From Clostridia bacterium (GTDB lineage: Bacteria; Bacillota; Clostridia; Christensenellales; Aristaeellaceae), in NCBI GenBank assembly GCA_017448975.1, contig JAFSKN010000062.1, positions 1-43,430 on the forward strand: a stretch of 43,430 nucleotides of DNA, in the 5' to 3' direction. The position numbers were made by a program, and so were the translations under genes. Shown piece by piece: positions 26,162-33,745 of the stretch; position 1 is the first letter of the stretch, and every line of letters starts with the position of its first letter. The notes below the pieces were generated by a model that worked only from the letters and a program-made list of their open reading frames with translations, ran no database searches and was not told the origin of the DNA.

Positions 26162-26243
26162 AGTGTGGAGTTATCCTTAGAAAAGATTTTTCATTCGCTT
26201 GATGTTCGGCGTCAAGGCAGAGAACAAGACAAAACTCCACACT
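26162..26243 (+). promoter_or_regulatory. Extra hairpin between the serS T-box and start codon
   Basis: AGTGTGGAGTT (26162-26172) and AACTCCACACT (26233-26243) are perfect 11-base inverted arms, with a second partial copy of CTCCACACT directly after. The 177-base gap between terminator and start codon is unusually long for a T-box gene. The hairpin has no T-run. It might affect mRNA stability or translation, or be a small insertion. Confidence 0.5.
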
Positions 26244-26306
26244 CCACACTGATCGAAAGCGCGGCTGAGTTGCCAAATCATTTTATTTTTGAAAGGACGT
26301 GCCTCC

Positions 26307-27587
26307 ATGATCGACATTAACCTGATTCGCACTAACCCCGACCTGGTGAAGGAAAACATCAAAAAGAAGTTTCAGGATCAAAAGCTGCCCCTGGTGGACG
26401 AAGTGATCGAGCTGGACAAAAAGAACCGCGAAGCCATTCAGCGGGCGGATTTCCTGCGTTCCCAGCGCAACAAGATCAGCAAGCAGATCGGCGCGCTGAT
26501 GGGCCAGGGCAAGAAGGACGAGGCCGAGGCCGCCAAGCAGCAGGTCAAGGACATGCAGGACGAAATGGCCGCCCTGGAAGCCAAGGAAACGGAATACGCC
26601 GAGGAAATCAAAAAGCGCATGATGGTGATCCCCAACATCATTGACGCTTCCGTGCCCATCGGCAAGGACGACAGCCAGAACGTGGAAAACGAGCGCTTCG
26701 GCGAGCCCGTGGTGCCTGCCTGGGAAATCCCCTATCATGTGGACATCATGGAGCGGCTGAACGGCATCGATCTGGATTCCGCCCGCCGCACCTCCGGCAA
26801 CGGTTTCTACTATCTGAAAGGCGATATTGCCCGGCTGCACAGCGCCATCCTTTCCTACGCCCGGGATTTCATGATCGACCGGGGATTCACCTACTACGTG
26901 CCCCCCTTCATGATCCGTTCCGCCGTGGTGAACGGCGTCATGAGCTTTACCGAAATGGAAAACATGATGTACAAGATCGAGGGCGAGGACCTCTACCTGA
27001 TCGGCACCAGCGAGCACAGCATGATCGGCAAGTTCATCGACCAGATTTTGGACGAAGCCGACCTGCCCCAGACCCTGACCTCCTATTCCCCCTGCTTCCG
27101 CAAGGAAGTGGGCGCTCACGGCATCGAGGAACGCGGCGTGTACCGCATCCACCAGTTCGAGAAGCAGGAAATGATCGTGGTCTGCAAGCCCGAGGACAGC
27201 ATGATGTGGTATGACCGCCTGTGGCAGAACACCGTGGACTTCTTCCGCAGCATGGATATCCCCGTGCGCACGCTCGAATGCTGCTCCGGCGATTTGGCCG
27301 ACCTGAAAGTAAAGTCCTGCGACGTGGAAGCCTGGAGCCCCCGCCAGCAGAAATACTTTGAAGTGGGCAGCTGCTCCAATTTGGGCGACGCCCAGGCCCG
27401 CCGTTTGGGCATTCGCGTCAAGGGCGCGGACGGAAAAAAGTACCTAGCCCACACCCTGAACAACACGGTGGTGGCCCCGCCCCGCATGCTGATCGCTTTC
27501 CTGGAAAACAACCTCCAGGCCGACGGCACTATCCGCATCCCCGAACCGCTGCAAAAGTACATGGGCTTCAAGGACAAAATCGGCTGA
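26307..27587 (+). CDS. serS: Seryl-tRNA synthetase
   Basis: SerRS charges tRNA-Ser (and tRNA-Sec) with serine. The 426-residue protein starts MIDINLIRTNP, the typical bacterial opening, followed by the long antiparallel coiled coil (about 30-100) that grips the tRNA variable arm. The class II core includes YLIGTSEHSMIG, SPCFRKEVGAHG(I/V)EERGVYRIHQFEKQEM (motif 2) and LNNTVVAPPRMLIAFLENNLQADG (motif 3, with GTIRIPEPL). AAAGGA lies nine bases before the ATG at 26307, so the frame's earlier start at 26289 is not used. Regulation is by the T-box upstream. Confidence 0.96.
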   Translation: MIDINLIRTNPDLVKENIKKKFQDQKLPLVDEVIELDKKNREAIQRADFLRSQRNKISKQIGALMGQGKKDEAEAAKQQVKDMQDEMAALEAKETEYAEEIKKRMMVIPNIIDASVPIGKDDSQNVENERFGEPVVPAWEIPYHVDIMERLNGIDLDSARRTSGNGFYYLKGDIARLHSAILSYARDFMIDRGFTYYVPPFMIRSAVVNGVMSFTEMENMMYKIEGEDLYLIGTSEHSMIGKFIDQILDEADLPQTLTSYSPCFRKEVGAHGIEERGVYRIHQFEKQEMIVVCKPEDSMMWYDRLWQNTVDFFRSMDIPVRTLECCSGDLADLKVKSCDVEAWSPRQQKYFEVGSCSNLGDAQARRLGIRVKGADGKKYLAHTLNNTVVAPPRMLIAFLENNLQADGTIRIPEPLQKYMGFKDKIG

Positions 27588-27600
27588 CGATGCCACAAGA

Positions 27601-27645
27601 AGAAAACCCTCCCGGCACAAATAGCGTCGGGAGGGTTTTCTTTTT
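27601..27645 (+). terminator. Terminator of serS
   Basis: GAAAACCCTCCCGGC and GTCGGGAGGGTTTTC form a long stem with an eight to nine-base loop, followed by TTTTT. Confidence 0.9.
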
Positions 27646-27754
27646 GGGGGACCACCGGTGTGTGGACTTGGGCAAGCGAAAACAGGATGGGATGAGGGGC
27701 GGAAAAAACCCTCTATTGCCGGGGCGACAAGGGGACGAAGTTCAATTGTTGGGA

Positions 27755-27898
27755 TTATGGTTCAGGGTTGACGGGGGATGATTCCGCGTCGGCGCGGCGG
27801 CGGGAGATCAGGATGACGTAAGCGCCCGGAGCCATCAGCAGGCCGGAGACGGAAAAAATGGTGGTACCGATGCCGCCGATAAAGGGAAGGAAAATAAG
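27755..27898 (-). pseudogene. 3' remnant of a cell-wall-anchored (LPXTG-type) surface protein
   Basis: The minus-strand frame encodes PLIFLPFIGGIGTTIFSVSGLLM, then APGAYVILISRRRADAE and a stop. This is the layout of a sortase sorting signal: an LPxTG-like motif (here LPFIG), the frequent GGIGTTIF follow-on, a hydrophobic helix and a basic tail. Only this C-terminal piece remains. The body of the gene is missing and the left end of an inverted-repeat element lies directly upstream at about 27899. The degenerate motif suggests decay, though some sortases accept other sequences. Confidence 0.68.
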
Positions 27899-28256
27899 AG
27901 GCTTTACTAGAAGATGTGGGTAAACTGTCGAGGAGAAACTTATGATTTGTACGGGTTTACATGGAGCAGACATATGTGATAGCCTGTCTGGCGAGCCAGC
28001 CATCATTTCCCGCCTATACGGATGGCGGGAATGAATGCTGGCTCGTCAGCTGGCATACATCACATATGTCAGAGGCTCCATGTCAACCCTGCAAATCCGT
28101 TTATTTCCTTACTTCTACGGTTTTATGCCACCCACACCTTCTATGGAAGAGCCTAATCTTATTGCTCTTATCTACCTTCGCTGCGGTGGGAGGTTGATCT
28201 ACTTACCGGGTAGGGCTCCGTTAAAGGTGACTTAACCCACATCTTCTATGGATGCC
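27899..28256. mobile_element. MITE-like element with terminal inverted repeats
   Basis: TAGAAGATGTGGGTAA (27908-27923) is mirrored by TTAACCCACATCTTCTA (28232-28248), with one extra base. Outside these, GAGGC on the left mirrors GCCTC on the right after a five-base gap. An extra inner right-end copy, CCCACACCTTCTA, lies at 28131-28143. A long imperfect hairpin spans about 27944-28097, with arms including GACATATGTGAT and ATCACATATGTC. No transposase is encoded. It looks like a non-autonomous element mobilised in trans; I cannot name its family. Confidence 0.7.
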
Positions 28257-28319
28257 TCAGAAAAACATGCTATAAAGTGCGTGCAAAACACTTTGTTCTG
28301 CAGGAGGGAAGCAGGCACC

Positions 28320-28595
28320 ATGACGCGCGATCTGACAAGCGGGAATCCCATGAAACTGGTGATTTCCTTTGCCGCGCCGCTTTTATTCGGCGTTTTGTTT
28401 CAACAGTTATACAGTTTTGTTGATATGTTTGAAATGATTGCCCGCACTGCCGTAGCACTCTTGTTGGTTCCAGCCATCGGTTTTACCGGCGCGTGCTTTG
28501 CCAATCCAGCCGCTTGGACGCTGGCAGACCTGTTCCTGTTCCCCTGCTATTTTCACATCATGCGTTCTCTACGGGGAAAGGTTGTTCCGGCTTAG
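28320..28595 (+). pseudogene. MATE efflux pump gene reduced by internal deletion
   Basis: The frame starts MTRDLTSGNPMKLVISFAAP, then LLFGVLFQQLYSFVDM, the conserved beginning of MATE-family multidrug pumps. It then jumps directly to a stretch ending LADLFLFPCYFHIMRSLRGK, which resembles a MATE C-terminus with its last helix. About 92 residues remain of the usual 450, joined in frame. GGAGGG lies upstream of the ATG. A product of this size would not be a pump. The deletion is next to the MITE-like element and other broken genes. Confidence 0.75.
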
Positions 28596-28673
28596 AATTG
28601 TCAAAACCAATAGGTTGCTATGTCAAAGGCCAAGAGTAATCCAAGGCATAGTTTAAGGTGACCAAGAAAAACA

Positions 28674-28964
28674 TCATTTCCGCACGGATTCCTGCTTCAC
28701 TGCTGTCTCCACTATTCCCTTCAACTGCGCCACACCCGCTTCCATTTTTTCGCGATACTTCCTGTCTATCCTTTTACGAATCTGTATGTAGGCAATATCA
28801 ATATAATAATGGATGGTCTGTCCGGCCTTTATAAGAGCTTGGATGGGACGGGGCAGCCGTTCAAACGCTGCCTTTTTGTGTGTATAGTCCTCTGCTATCT
28901 GGCCGAGGGCTTTTTGTACACGTTGCTGTTCCCATTCCTCACTATAGGGGTTCCAATTTCCCAT
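28674..28964 (-). CDS. Small uncharacterised protein, intact copy of a duplicated family
   Basis: This 96-residue, charged, mostly helical protein has no signal peptide. It starts MGNWNPYSEEWEQQRVQ and contains RLPRPIQALIKAGQ (about 36-49) and RKYREKMEAGV (about 69-79). I recognise no family. A second copy at 30783-31073 is clearly homologous but broken. The gene is divergent from an HTH regulator, with a perfect palindrome in the 104-bp gap, so it is probably controlled by that regulator. A toxin-antitoxin or regulatory role is possible but unproven. Confidence 0.65.
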   Translation of the reverse strand: MGNWNPYSEEWEQQRVQKALGQIAEDYTHKKAAFERLPRPIQALIKAGQTIHYYIDIAYIQIRKRIDRKYREKMEAGVAQLKGIVETAVKQESVRK

Positions 28965-29021
28965 GGTGCTCTCCTCTTCTCTTGTAGCTTTATTTTCAGT
29001 CTGTCCTATATGTAGGACATC

Positions 29022-29070
29022 CTTTTCAGTTTCATAGTATACGCTATCTGTATGTCCTAAATCAAGACAT
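29022..29070. promoter_or_regulatory. Palindromic operator region between divergent small gene and HTH gene
   Basis: TGTCCTA and TAGGACA, separated by four bases, form a perfect palindrome around 29003-29020. About 30 bases later ATGTCCT recurs within ATGTC/GACAT arms at about 29052-29070. Two copies of the same half-site next to an XRE-type regulator suggest autoregulation and repression of the divergent small gene. The broken second locus lacks this region. Confidence 0.65.
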
Positions 29071-29083
29071 GCGGGGTGTGAAA

Positions 29084-29335
29084 ATGAAAAGAATTAAGGA
29101 TAGGGATATTCACAAGGGGCAGAACATCACCGGCGCAACCATCAAGCGGAAAAGAGAAGCAGCCGGATTATCACAGTTGCAGCTTTCACAACAGTTGGAG
29201 ACCATGGCTATTTATGTTTGTCGCGGTTCCATTTCCCGAATTGAGAACGGTTCGAGGCTTGTTTCTGATATTGAGTTAAAGGGAATCGCTGAGGTGCTGA
29301 AAGTCCCGATTGAAGAATTGTTTGAAGGGGAATAA
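29084..29335 (+). CDS. XRE-family helix-turn-helix transcription regulator
   Basis: The protein has 83 residues from MKRIKDRDIHKG. It consists almost entirely of one XRE/Cro-type DNA-binding domain: ITGATIKRKREAAGLSQLQLSQQLE (about 13-37), RGSISRIENGSRLVSDIEL and IAEVLKVPIEELFEG. It probably binds the TGTCCTA palindrome just upstream and controls itself and the divergent small protein. An earlier in-frame ATG at 29069 is possible. The corresponding gene is missing from the duplicated locus near 31.1 kb, where only the sequence that follows its end remains. Confidence 0.85.
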   Translation: MKRIKDRDIHKGQNITGATIKRKREAAGLSQLQLSQQLETMAIYVCRGSISRIENGSRLVSDIELKGIAEVLKVPIEELFEGE

Positions 29336-29401
29336 AAAAGCCCGCCCTGTGAGCATCATCCCTCCTCTGGCGCGGGGTAGGATGAAACGCACAAGGCGGG
29401 C
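29333..29401 (-). terminator. Structured terminator-like element A, downstream of the solute-binding protein gene
   Basis: GCCCGCC (29340-29346) and GGCGGGC (29395-29401) form the outer stem. An inner pair, CATCATCCC and GGGTAGGATG, lies within it. On the minus strand the stem is followed by a TTTTTT run, so it would stop transcripts from the binding-protein gene about 200 bases after its stop. A close copy lies at 31183-31250 after another binding-protein gene. Confidence 0.68.
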
Positions 29402-29600
29402 ATTAAAAGTGGTATGATCATCGGAGACGCAAGGCGGTATCGTGAATAGCCCCGTCCCCTTCATCCTTTCATAGCTGAAGGCTGGCGTTCTGCCATTGCC
29501 CGTAGAAGCCAACGTGAGCGATTTTCAGCGCAGGAAGCACCCTATCGCCCAGTTTCAGGAGAACTTGGTGGGAAGATTTACATTTTGGCATGATTCCACT
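29402..29600 (-). repeat. Conserved 3' region A of the duplicated locus
   Basis: This untranslated stretch contains a 28-base block at 29502-29529 that is identical to 31447-31474. It also carries a segment with CGCCAGCCTTCAGC and GAAAGGATGAAGGGGACGGGG similar to two segments at locus B. The block CATTTTGGCATGAT at the stop of each binding-protein gene is also shared. No coding sequence is seen. It may be a conserved 3' UTR, an RNA or the footprint of a duplicated unit. Confidence 0.6.
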
Positions 29601-30758
29601 TCATTTCTTCGTTTGGACATTCGTCATGATTGAAGAAAAGAATGGGTTTGTTATGATCGTTCCCTCCGGCTGGTCCATCGTAACGCATTCGTCAAACGTG
29701 AATACGCTTTCGATCAGGTCAAGCGCTTTCTCCGTCTTTTCCGGGTCCATTCCCAGAGCTATGATTTCCCGCCGCATCGCGTCCTTCCCGGCCTCATAGG
29801 TTCCGCTTTCCGTGTAAACGGACTGAGATCTGTTCCAGAAAACAACGTCTACCATGCCCGATGAAAGGGCGAGTGCCCTGCCTCCAGCGTCTATATTGAC
29901 AAGCTCGATGTTTTTACCGATTCGCTTACCAATCTCCGCAAGCATCGCGGTGTTGTAACCGGCTGGTACGCCTGCTTCGGAAATATAATCAAACGGCGGC
30001 AGGTCTCCGGTCACACCAACCCTGATTGTATCCGCCCCTTCGATCTTTTCCATCTCCACGGGAACAGGTTCTTCAACAGCCGCGTTAAGCGTGGCTTCAA
30101 GCGCTGACAGCACGCCCTCGCTTTCCATAGCGCCAAGCGCTCTGTTGATCTCATCCCGAAGCGCCTCATTTTCTTCCATCAGCATAAAAGTGAACTCATC
30201 CGAATGAAATCCGTTTTCCACCAGGCGCTTGGCCAAAGCGTTCCTGGTGTCTGCGTCGGGAGCGACAAAATGATTGATATAAAACAGCGCCTCATCCCTG
30301 GCACATAAATAATCCGCCACCACATTATGAACGAAAATCGCATCCACTTCGCCAGATTTGAGCGCCATGATCATAGCGTTCAGGGAGTCATAGAATTTGA
30401 TTTCCATAGAGTCCCTGAAAGCCTGAACATACGCCTCGCTGAGATCGTCAAATCGAAGATCGTATCCCTCTGTTATGTCAAACGCTACATATCCGGAATC
30501 CTGCAGCAGCCTGTTATAAATCAATCTGGAGGTTACAAGTTTCCTGACTTCCCCCTCATCCGCATTGCAATATGAAAGGATGCCGAACACAGGACGATCT
30601 GTTACCCATGCCGAACCTCGGCCGGAAAACGTTTCCGCTTCCTCGCATGTAGCGGTGCCAACGAACGCCGTGAATGCCAGTACGCTTTCTTCATTCCCCA
30701 CCATCACGGGGACGGCCAGCAGGGACAGCGCCAGGATCATGGACAGAATCTTTTTCAT
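29601..30758 (-). CDS. Exported solute-binding protein with two tandem SBP-type domains
   Basis: The protein has 385 residues with an N-terminal signal peptide (MKKILSMILALSLLAVPVMV). Residues of about 55-245 resemble one family-3 solute-binding domain, with SLNAMIMALKSGEVDAIFVHN and a later MEENEALRDEINRALGAM helix. A second domain begins at about 255, with RVGVTGDLPPFDYISEAG and ALSSGMVDVVFWNRS, and seems shortened. Such domains bind amino acids or other small ligands outside the cell. No permease or ATPase gene is nearby, so it is an orphan or a sensor. AAAGGAG precedes the ATG at 30758. Confidence 0.72.
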   Translation of the reverse strand: MKKILSMILALSLLAVPVMVGNEESVLAFTAFVGTATCEEAETFSGRGSAWVTDRPVFGILSYCNADEGEVRKLVTSRLIYNRLLQDSGYVAFDITEGYDLRFDDLSEAYVQAFRDSMEIKFYDSLNAMIMALKSGEVDAIFVHNVVADYLCARDEALFYINHFVAPDADTRNALAKRLVENGFHSDEFTFMLMEENEALRDEINRALGAMESEGVLSALEATLNAAVEEPVPVEMEKIEGADTIRVGVTGDLPPFDYISEAGVPAGYNTAMLAEIGKRIGKNIELVNIDAGGRALALSSGMVDVVFWNRSQSVYTESGTYEAGKDAMRREIIALGMDPEKTEKALDLIESVFTFDECVTMDQPEGTIITNPFFSSIMTNVQTKK

Positions 30759-30782
30759 TTTGTTTTGGCTCCTTTTTTCTCT

Positions 30783-31073
30783 TTACTGGTCTTTCTCTTG
30801 AGGCGGGTGAGGGGTCTTCGCCGCCATTTCCACCAACTTCTTTATCTCCTCCACGCCCGCTTCCATCTCTTCGCGATACTTCCAGTCAACCTTTTTTCCG
30901 AAGGTAGATACGGAAGATGGTCAGGGCTGCCCGGCACGCACAAGAGCTTGGATAGGACGCGGCAGCTTTTCAAAAGCGGCTTTCTGCCGGAGATACTTTT
31001 CTGTGGCTTCGTCAAGCGTCTTCTTGATGCGTTGCCTTTCCCATTCCTCGCTGTAGGGACTGAAATTGCCCAT
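30783..31073 (-). pseudogene. Broken second copy of the small uncharacterised protein
   Basis: The start MGNFSPYSEEWERQRIKK and KLPRPIQALVRAGQP match the intact protein at 28674-28964. A TGA then stops the frame at 30921-30923. The downstream part still encodes KKVDWKYREEMEAGVEEIKK, homologous to the intact C-terminal half, and the segment between carries indels relative to the intact copy. Both copies span 291 bases. The regulator and operator that accompany the intact copy are missing upstream. Confidence 0.8.
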
Positions 31074-31538
31074 GGTTCCTCGTGCACATTCACAGCCGGC
31101 CTTACGCCCAGAATAAGCGACGTGGTGTTTCATGTGACAGTATTCGACATGGGATGCGGCGAATCCTGCCAAAGGAAGAATAAGAAAAGCCCACCATGTA
31201 AGCATCATCCCTCCCCTGGAACGGGGTAGGATGAAAGCCACAAGGCGGCGCTAAAATGAAGCACGAGAAACGGCAGTACTGAATACCCCCGTCCCTTTCA
31301 CAGCGGCAGACTGGCGTTCCAGACGTGGCCTTCAGCATAAAGGCAGCACGCATGTGAGAGACGCCAGGCGGCAGGTCGGCGTGTGGAAGTTGGCAGTCTG
31401 GTGAATAATACCTCGTCCCTTTCCTTGCGGCAGACTGGCGTGCGCTGTAGAAGCCAACGTGAGCGATTTTCAGCTCTACACCCGCCCGATTACCCGGTTT
31501 AGGGGGAGTTTGTTTCGGAGATTTTCATTTTGGCATGA
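31074..31538. other. Non-coding remnant of the duplicated locus
   Basis: No gene is supported in these 465 bases. Locus B here lacks the HTH gene and operator. From about 31180 it matches the sequence after the HTH stop codon in locus A: the structured element at 31183-31250, then two copies of a motif with CGCCAGTCTGCCGC and GAAAGGGACG (near 31290-31315 and 31410-31440), then the 28-base identical block at 31447-31474. Confidence 0.65.
31183..31250 (-). terminator. Structured terminator-like element B
   Basis: GCCCACC (31189-31195) and GGCGGC (31244-31249) form the imperfect outer stem. The inner CATCATCCC / GGGTAGGATG pair is identical to that of element A. The minus-strand T-run is interrupted (TTTTCTT), so it may work less well than element A. 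Confidence 0.6.
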
Positions 31539-33221
31539 TTATGCCGCGTCCGGAAGGACGGTTTCTTCGGTTTGATTGACGAAAATATACTTTTCCGCCA
31601 GCTCATCCAATCTCCCGGTTTCCCGTTCCATGGTAAGAAATTCATTCACGAACGCCAGTAAATCTTCCGCGCCCTTCGGCATCAGCACGCCTAACTGTCC
31701 CCGGGTAAAGGGAGCGCCGATCAGCGGGGCGGCAAGGCGGCTGTCCTGGCCCACATAGTAACCGGCTTCCATGATCTCGGTGATCATAACATCCGCTTCG
31801 CCGGAAGCGACCAGCCCCGGAATCTCCTCATTGACGCCGTGGATAATCAGCGTGGCGTCCGGCAGATTCGCCCTGGCGAATTTCTCATTCAGCCCGCCGG
31901 GGTTCTCCATGACGCGCACTTCGGGGCGGTTGATCGCTTCCAGGCTGGTATATTTCCCCGCATCCTCGGCGCGGCACAACACGGTCTTGCCGTTTTCCAG
32001 ATAGCCCTCAGACATGAGCGCCTGTTCCTTCCGCGCGTCGGTGACGGTGATGCCGCAGATGGCCATGTCAAACTTACCAGCCAGCGTGTCCTCCATCAGG
32101 GTCGGCCAGGAAGTGGGAACATATTGGATTTCCACGCCCAGCGCGCGGGCCAAATCCTCCGCCAGCTCCGTGTCAAAGCCCCAGTAGGTTCTTGTTTCCG
32201 GGTCGAGGAAGGACATGGGCTTGTAGTCTCCGGCTGTGCCCACCAGAAGCACGCCACGCCTTTGGATACGCTCTATCGTGTTCCCATCCAGGAAACGGAG
32301 CAGCCTCTCCTGGAAATCCCTGTAATAGGGTTTTTCAAGATACGCCACATGCGAAGCGCCGTCGATCACCTCCAGCGCCGATCCTTGCGGCAGGCTGTCC
32401 AATACCGTTAAGACACGGTCATAATTCAGGTAGGGATCCTGGCTTCCGCAGATGACCAGTGTGGGGACCGTAATCTTTTCCAAATCAATCAGCGTTTGTG
32501 ATTCAGCTACACAAAGATCGCGCCGGCCTCCGTTGGGGCTGGATTCCCGGTCATAATGCCAGGAGCTTGAGCACAGCATTTCAATAACGACAGGATCTGC
32601 GATTTCGTAGTCAAACGTACCGTCTTCTTTCCGCTGGAAATCATCCGCCACGTGTTCCCATGTGTTGTGGTGAAAAGGTTCGGTCACTTCGTATTCGCCA
32701 ATCCCGCACAGGATCGGCGCGTAAAGCACGAGCTTTCTGATATGCTCGGGATATTTAGCCGCGCACCGGCCAGCCGTCACCGTACCCCAGCTCCAACCCA
32801 GCACGTCGATTTTATCCTGTCCCGATGCTTCGCAGATTCTTTCCACTGCGGCATGGATGTCCTCCGCGGCGTAATCCGAATCCGGTAGGAAACCGTCTTC
32901 TACTTCTTCCGACTGTCCGAAACCAGCAATGTCCAGCCGCCAAACTGCATAGCCGCTGCGGGCGAGAAACCGCACGAGACTGTAATCTTCATAGTCAACG
33001 TCAAATTCATGGGAGGAATAGGTGACGCCGTGAATGAGCAGGATGCTCCTGTCCGGTTCCGCTCCCTCAACGCACACGCAATCCAGATGTAGGGAAATCC
33101 CTGCCCGTTCCAGGGGGTATTCTGTGTATGTGTATGATATTTCCAGTTCCGCCTTCGCGGGCATTACTGTCATACAGGCTAATAGAACAATAAACAAGCA
33201 ACTTGTAATGAATTTCTTCAC
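31539..33221 (-). CDS. Exported alpha/beta hydrolase fused to a cyclohexadienyl-dehydratase-like (PheC-like) domain
   Basis: The protein has 560 residues and a signal peptide (MKKFITSCLFIVLLACMTVMPAKA). Residues of about 30-315 are an alpha/beta hydrolase, with LLIHGVTYS, nucleophile elbow GWSWG (Ser near 145), CGSQDPY and DGASHVAY supplying the likely Asp and His. From about 325 the sequence resembles PheC: GTAGDYKPMSFLDPETRTYW, PTSWPTLMEDTLAGKFDMAI, then MENPGGLNEKFARANL. PheC is a periplasmic enzyme that evolved from solute-binding proteins and makes phenylpyruvate or phenylalanine from prephenate or arogenate. Its catalytic Glu aligns with the Glu of ITEIMEAGYY. The start is GTG, with AAAGGTGG before it. 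The substrate of the hydrolase half is unknown. Confidence 0.8.
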   Translation of the reverse strand: MKKFITSCLFIVLLACMTVMPAKAELEISYTYTEYPLERAGISLHLDCVCVEGAEPDRSILLIHGVTYSSHEFDVDYEDYSLVRFLARSGYAVWRLDIAGFGQSEEVEDGFLPDSDYAAEDIHAAVERICEASGQDKIDVLGWSWGTVTAGRCAAKYPEHIRKLVLYAPILCGIGEYEVTEPFHHNTWEHVADDFQRKEDGTFDYEIADPVVIEMLCSSSWHYDRESSPNGGRRDLCVAESQTLIDLEKITVPTLVICGSQDPYLNYDRVLTVLDSLPQGSALEVIDGASHVAYLEKPYYRDFQERLLRFLDGNTIERIQRRGVLLVGTAGDYKPMSFLDPETRTYWGFDTELAEDLARALGVEIQYVPTSWPTLMEDTLAGKFDMAICGITVTDARKEQALMSEGYLENGKTVLCRAEDAGKYTSLEAINRPEVRVMENPGGLNEKFARANLPDATLIIHGVNEEIPGLVASGEADVMITEIMEAGYYVGQDSRLAAPLIGAPFTRGQLGVLMPKGAEDLLAFVNEFLTMERETGRLDELAEKYIFVNQTEETVLPDAA

Positions 33222-33383
33222 GACGATACCACCTTTGCTGGTTATTTTTTTCTCATTTCCTGTTTACAATTAGAACAACTACTTTTATTGCTCTCTCCCC
33301 TGAGCAGTTCTTCATGTGTCCTCTCCATGAACGGCATCTTCCTTGCCAATTGACAGGGAAGTAAGAAGGCCGCAAGGTGGGCA

Positions 33384-33695
33384 TCAGCATCCTTTTCTTC
33401 CGCTTTTGTGGTCTTCAACAGAACAGGCATTCGCTGTTCCGTACTCAATCAATCCAGCGTCTGCGGGATCAACGGAAACGCGGCCATCCTCAAATACAAA
33501 GGCTGGGATACCGACATCACCAATCTCTTTCAAATGGTCAAAGACTGGATTGGTATCCCGAAGCCGTGTAAAAGCACTCATGTTGCGAATGTTCTCGCCA
33601 ATGTTGATGTACTCGAATTCATCTTCCCGCCCCTTAATCTGTTCGTGAACATAATCGCAATAAGGGCATGTGGGCATTCCGTAGATTTTGATCAT
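33384..33695 (-). CDS. Glutaredoxin-like protein
   Basis: The protein has 103 residues. It starts MIKIYGMPTCPYCDYVHEQI, with the classical CPYC redox site at residues 10-13 in a thioredoxin-type fold. The cis-proline segment is VGIPAFVFEDG. It would reduce disulfides or glutathione/bacillithiol-type mixed disulfides in the cytoplasm, as it has no signal peptide. It lies 50 bp after the exported nucleosidase gene on the same strand, probably in one operon. The tail is slightly longer than in minimal glutaredoxins and contains two extra cysteines. Confidence 0.85.
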   Translation of the reverse strand: MIKIYGMPTCPYCDYVHEQIKGREDEFEYINIGENIRNMSAFTRLRDTNPVFDHLKEIGDVGIPAFVFEDGRVSVDPADAGLIEYGTANACSVEDHKSGRKGC

Positions 33696-33745
33696 TTTTC
33701 ATGTTTCCTTTCATATTGAAGAGCGGATATGTTGTCCTTTGAATA

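Noticed and set aside
27944-28097. Long imperfect hairpin considered as an integron attC site
   Set aside because: It lies inside a larger unit with matching terminal inverted repeats, and no integrase or cassette array is seen.
28674-29335. Small protein plus HTH gene named as a toxin-antitoxin pair
   Set aside because: The genes are divergent rather than in one operon and the small protein matches no toxin I know; kept only as a hypothesis.
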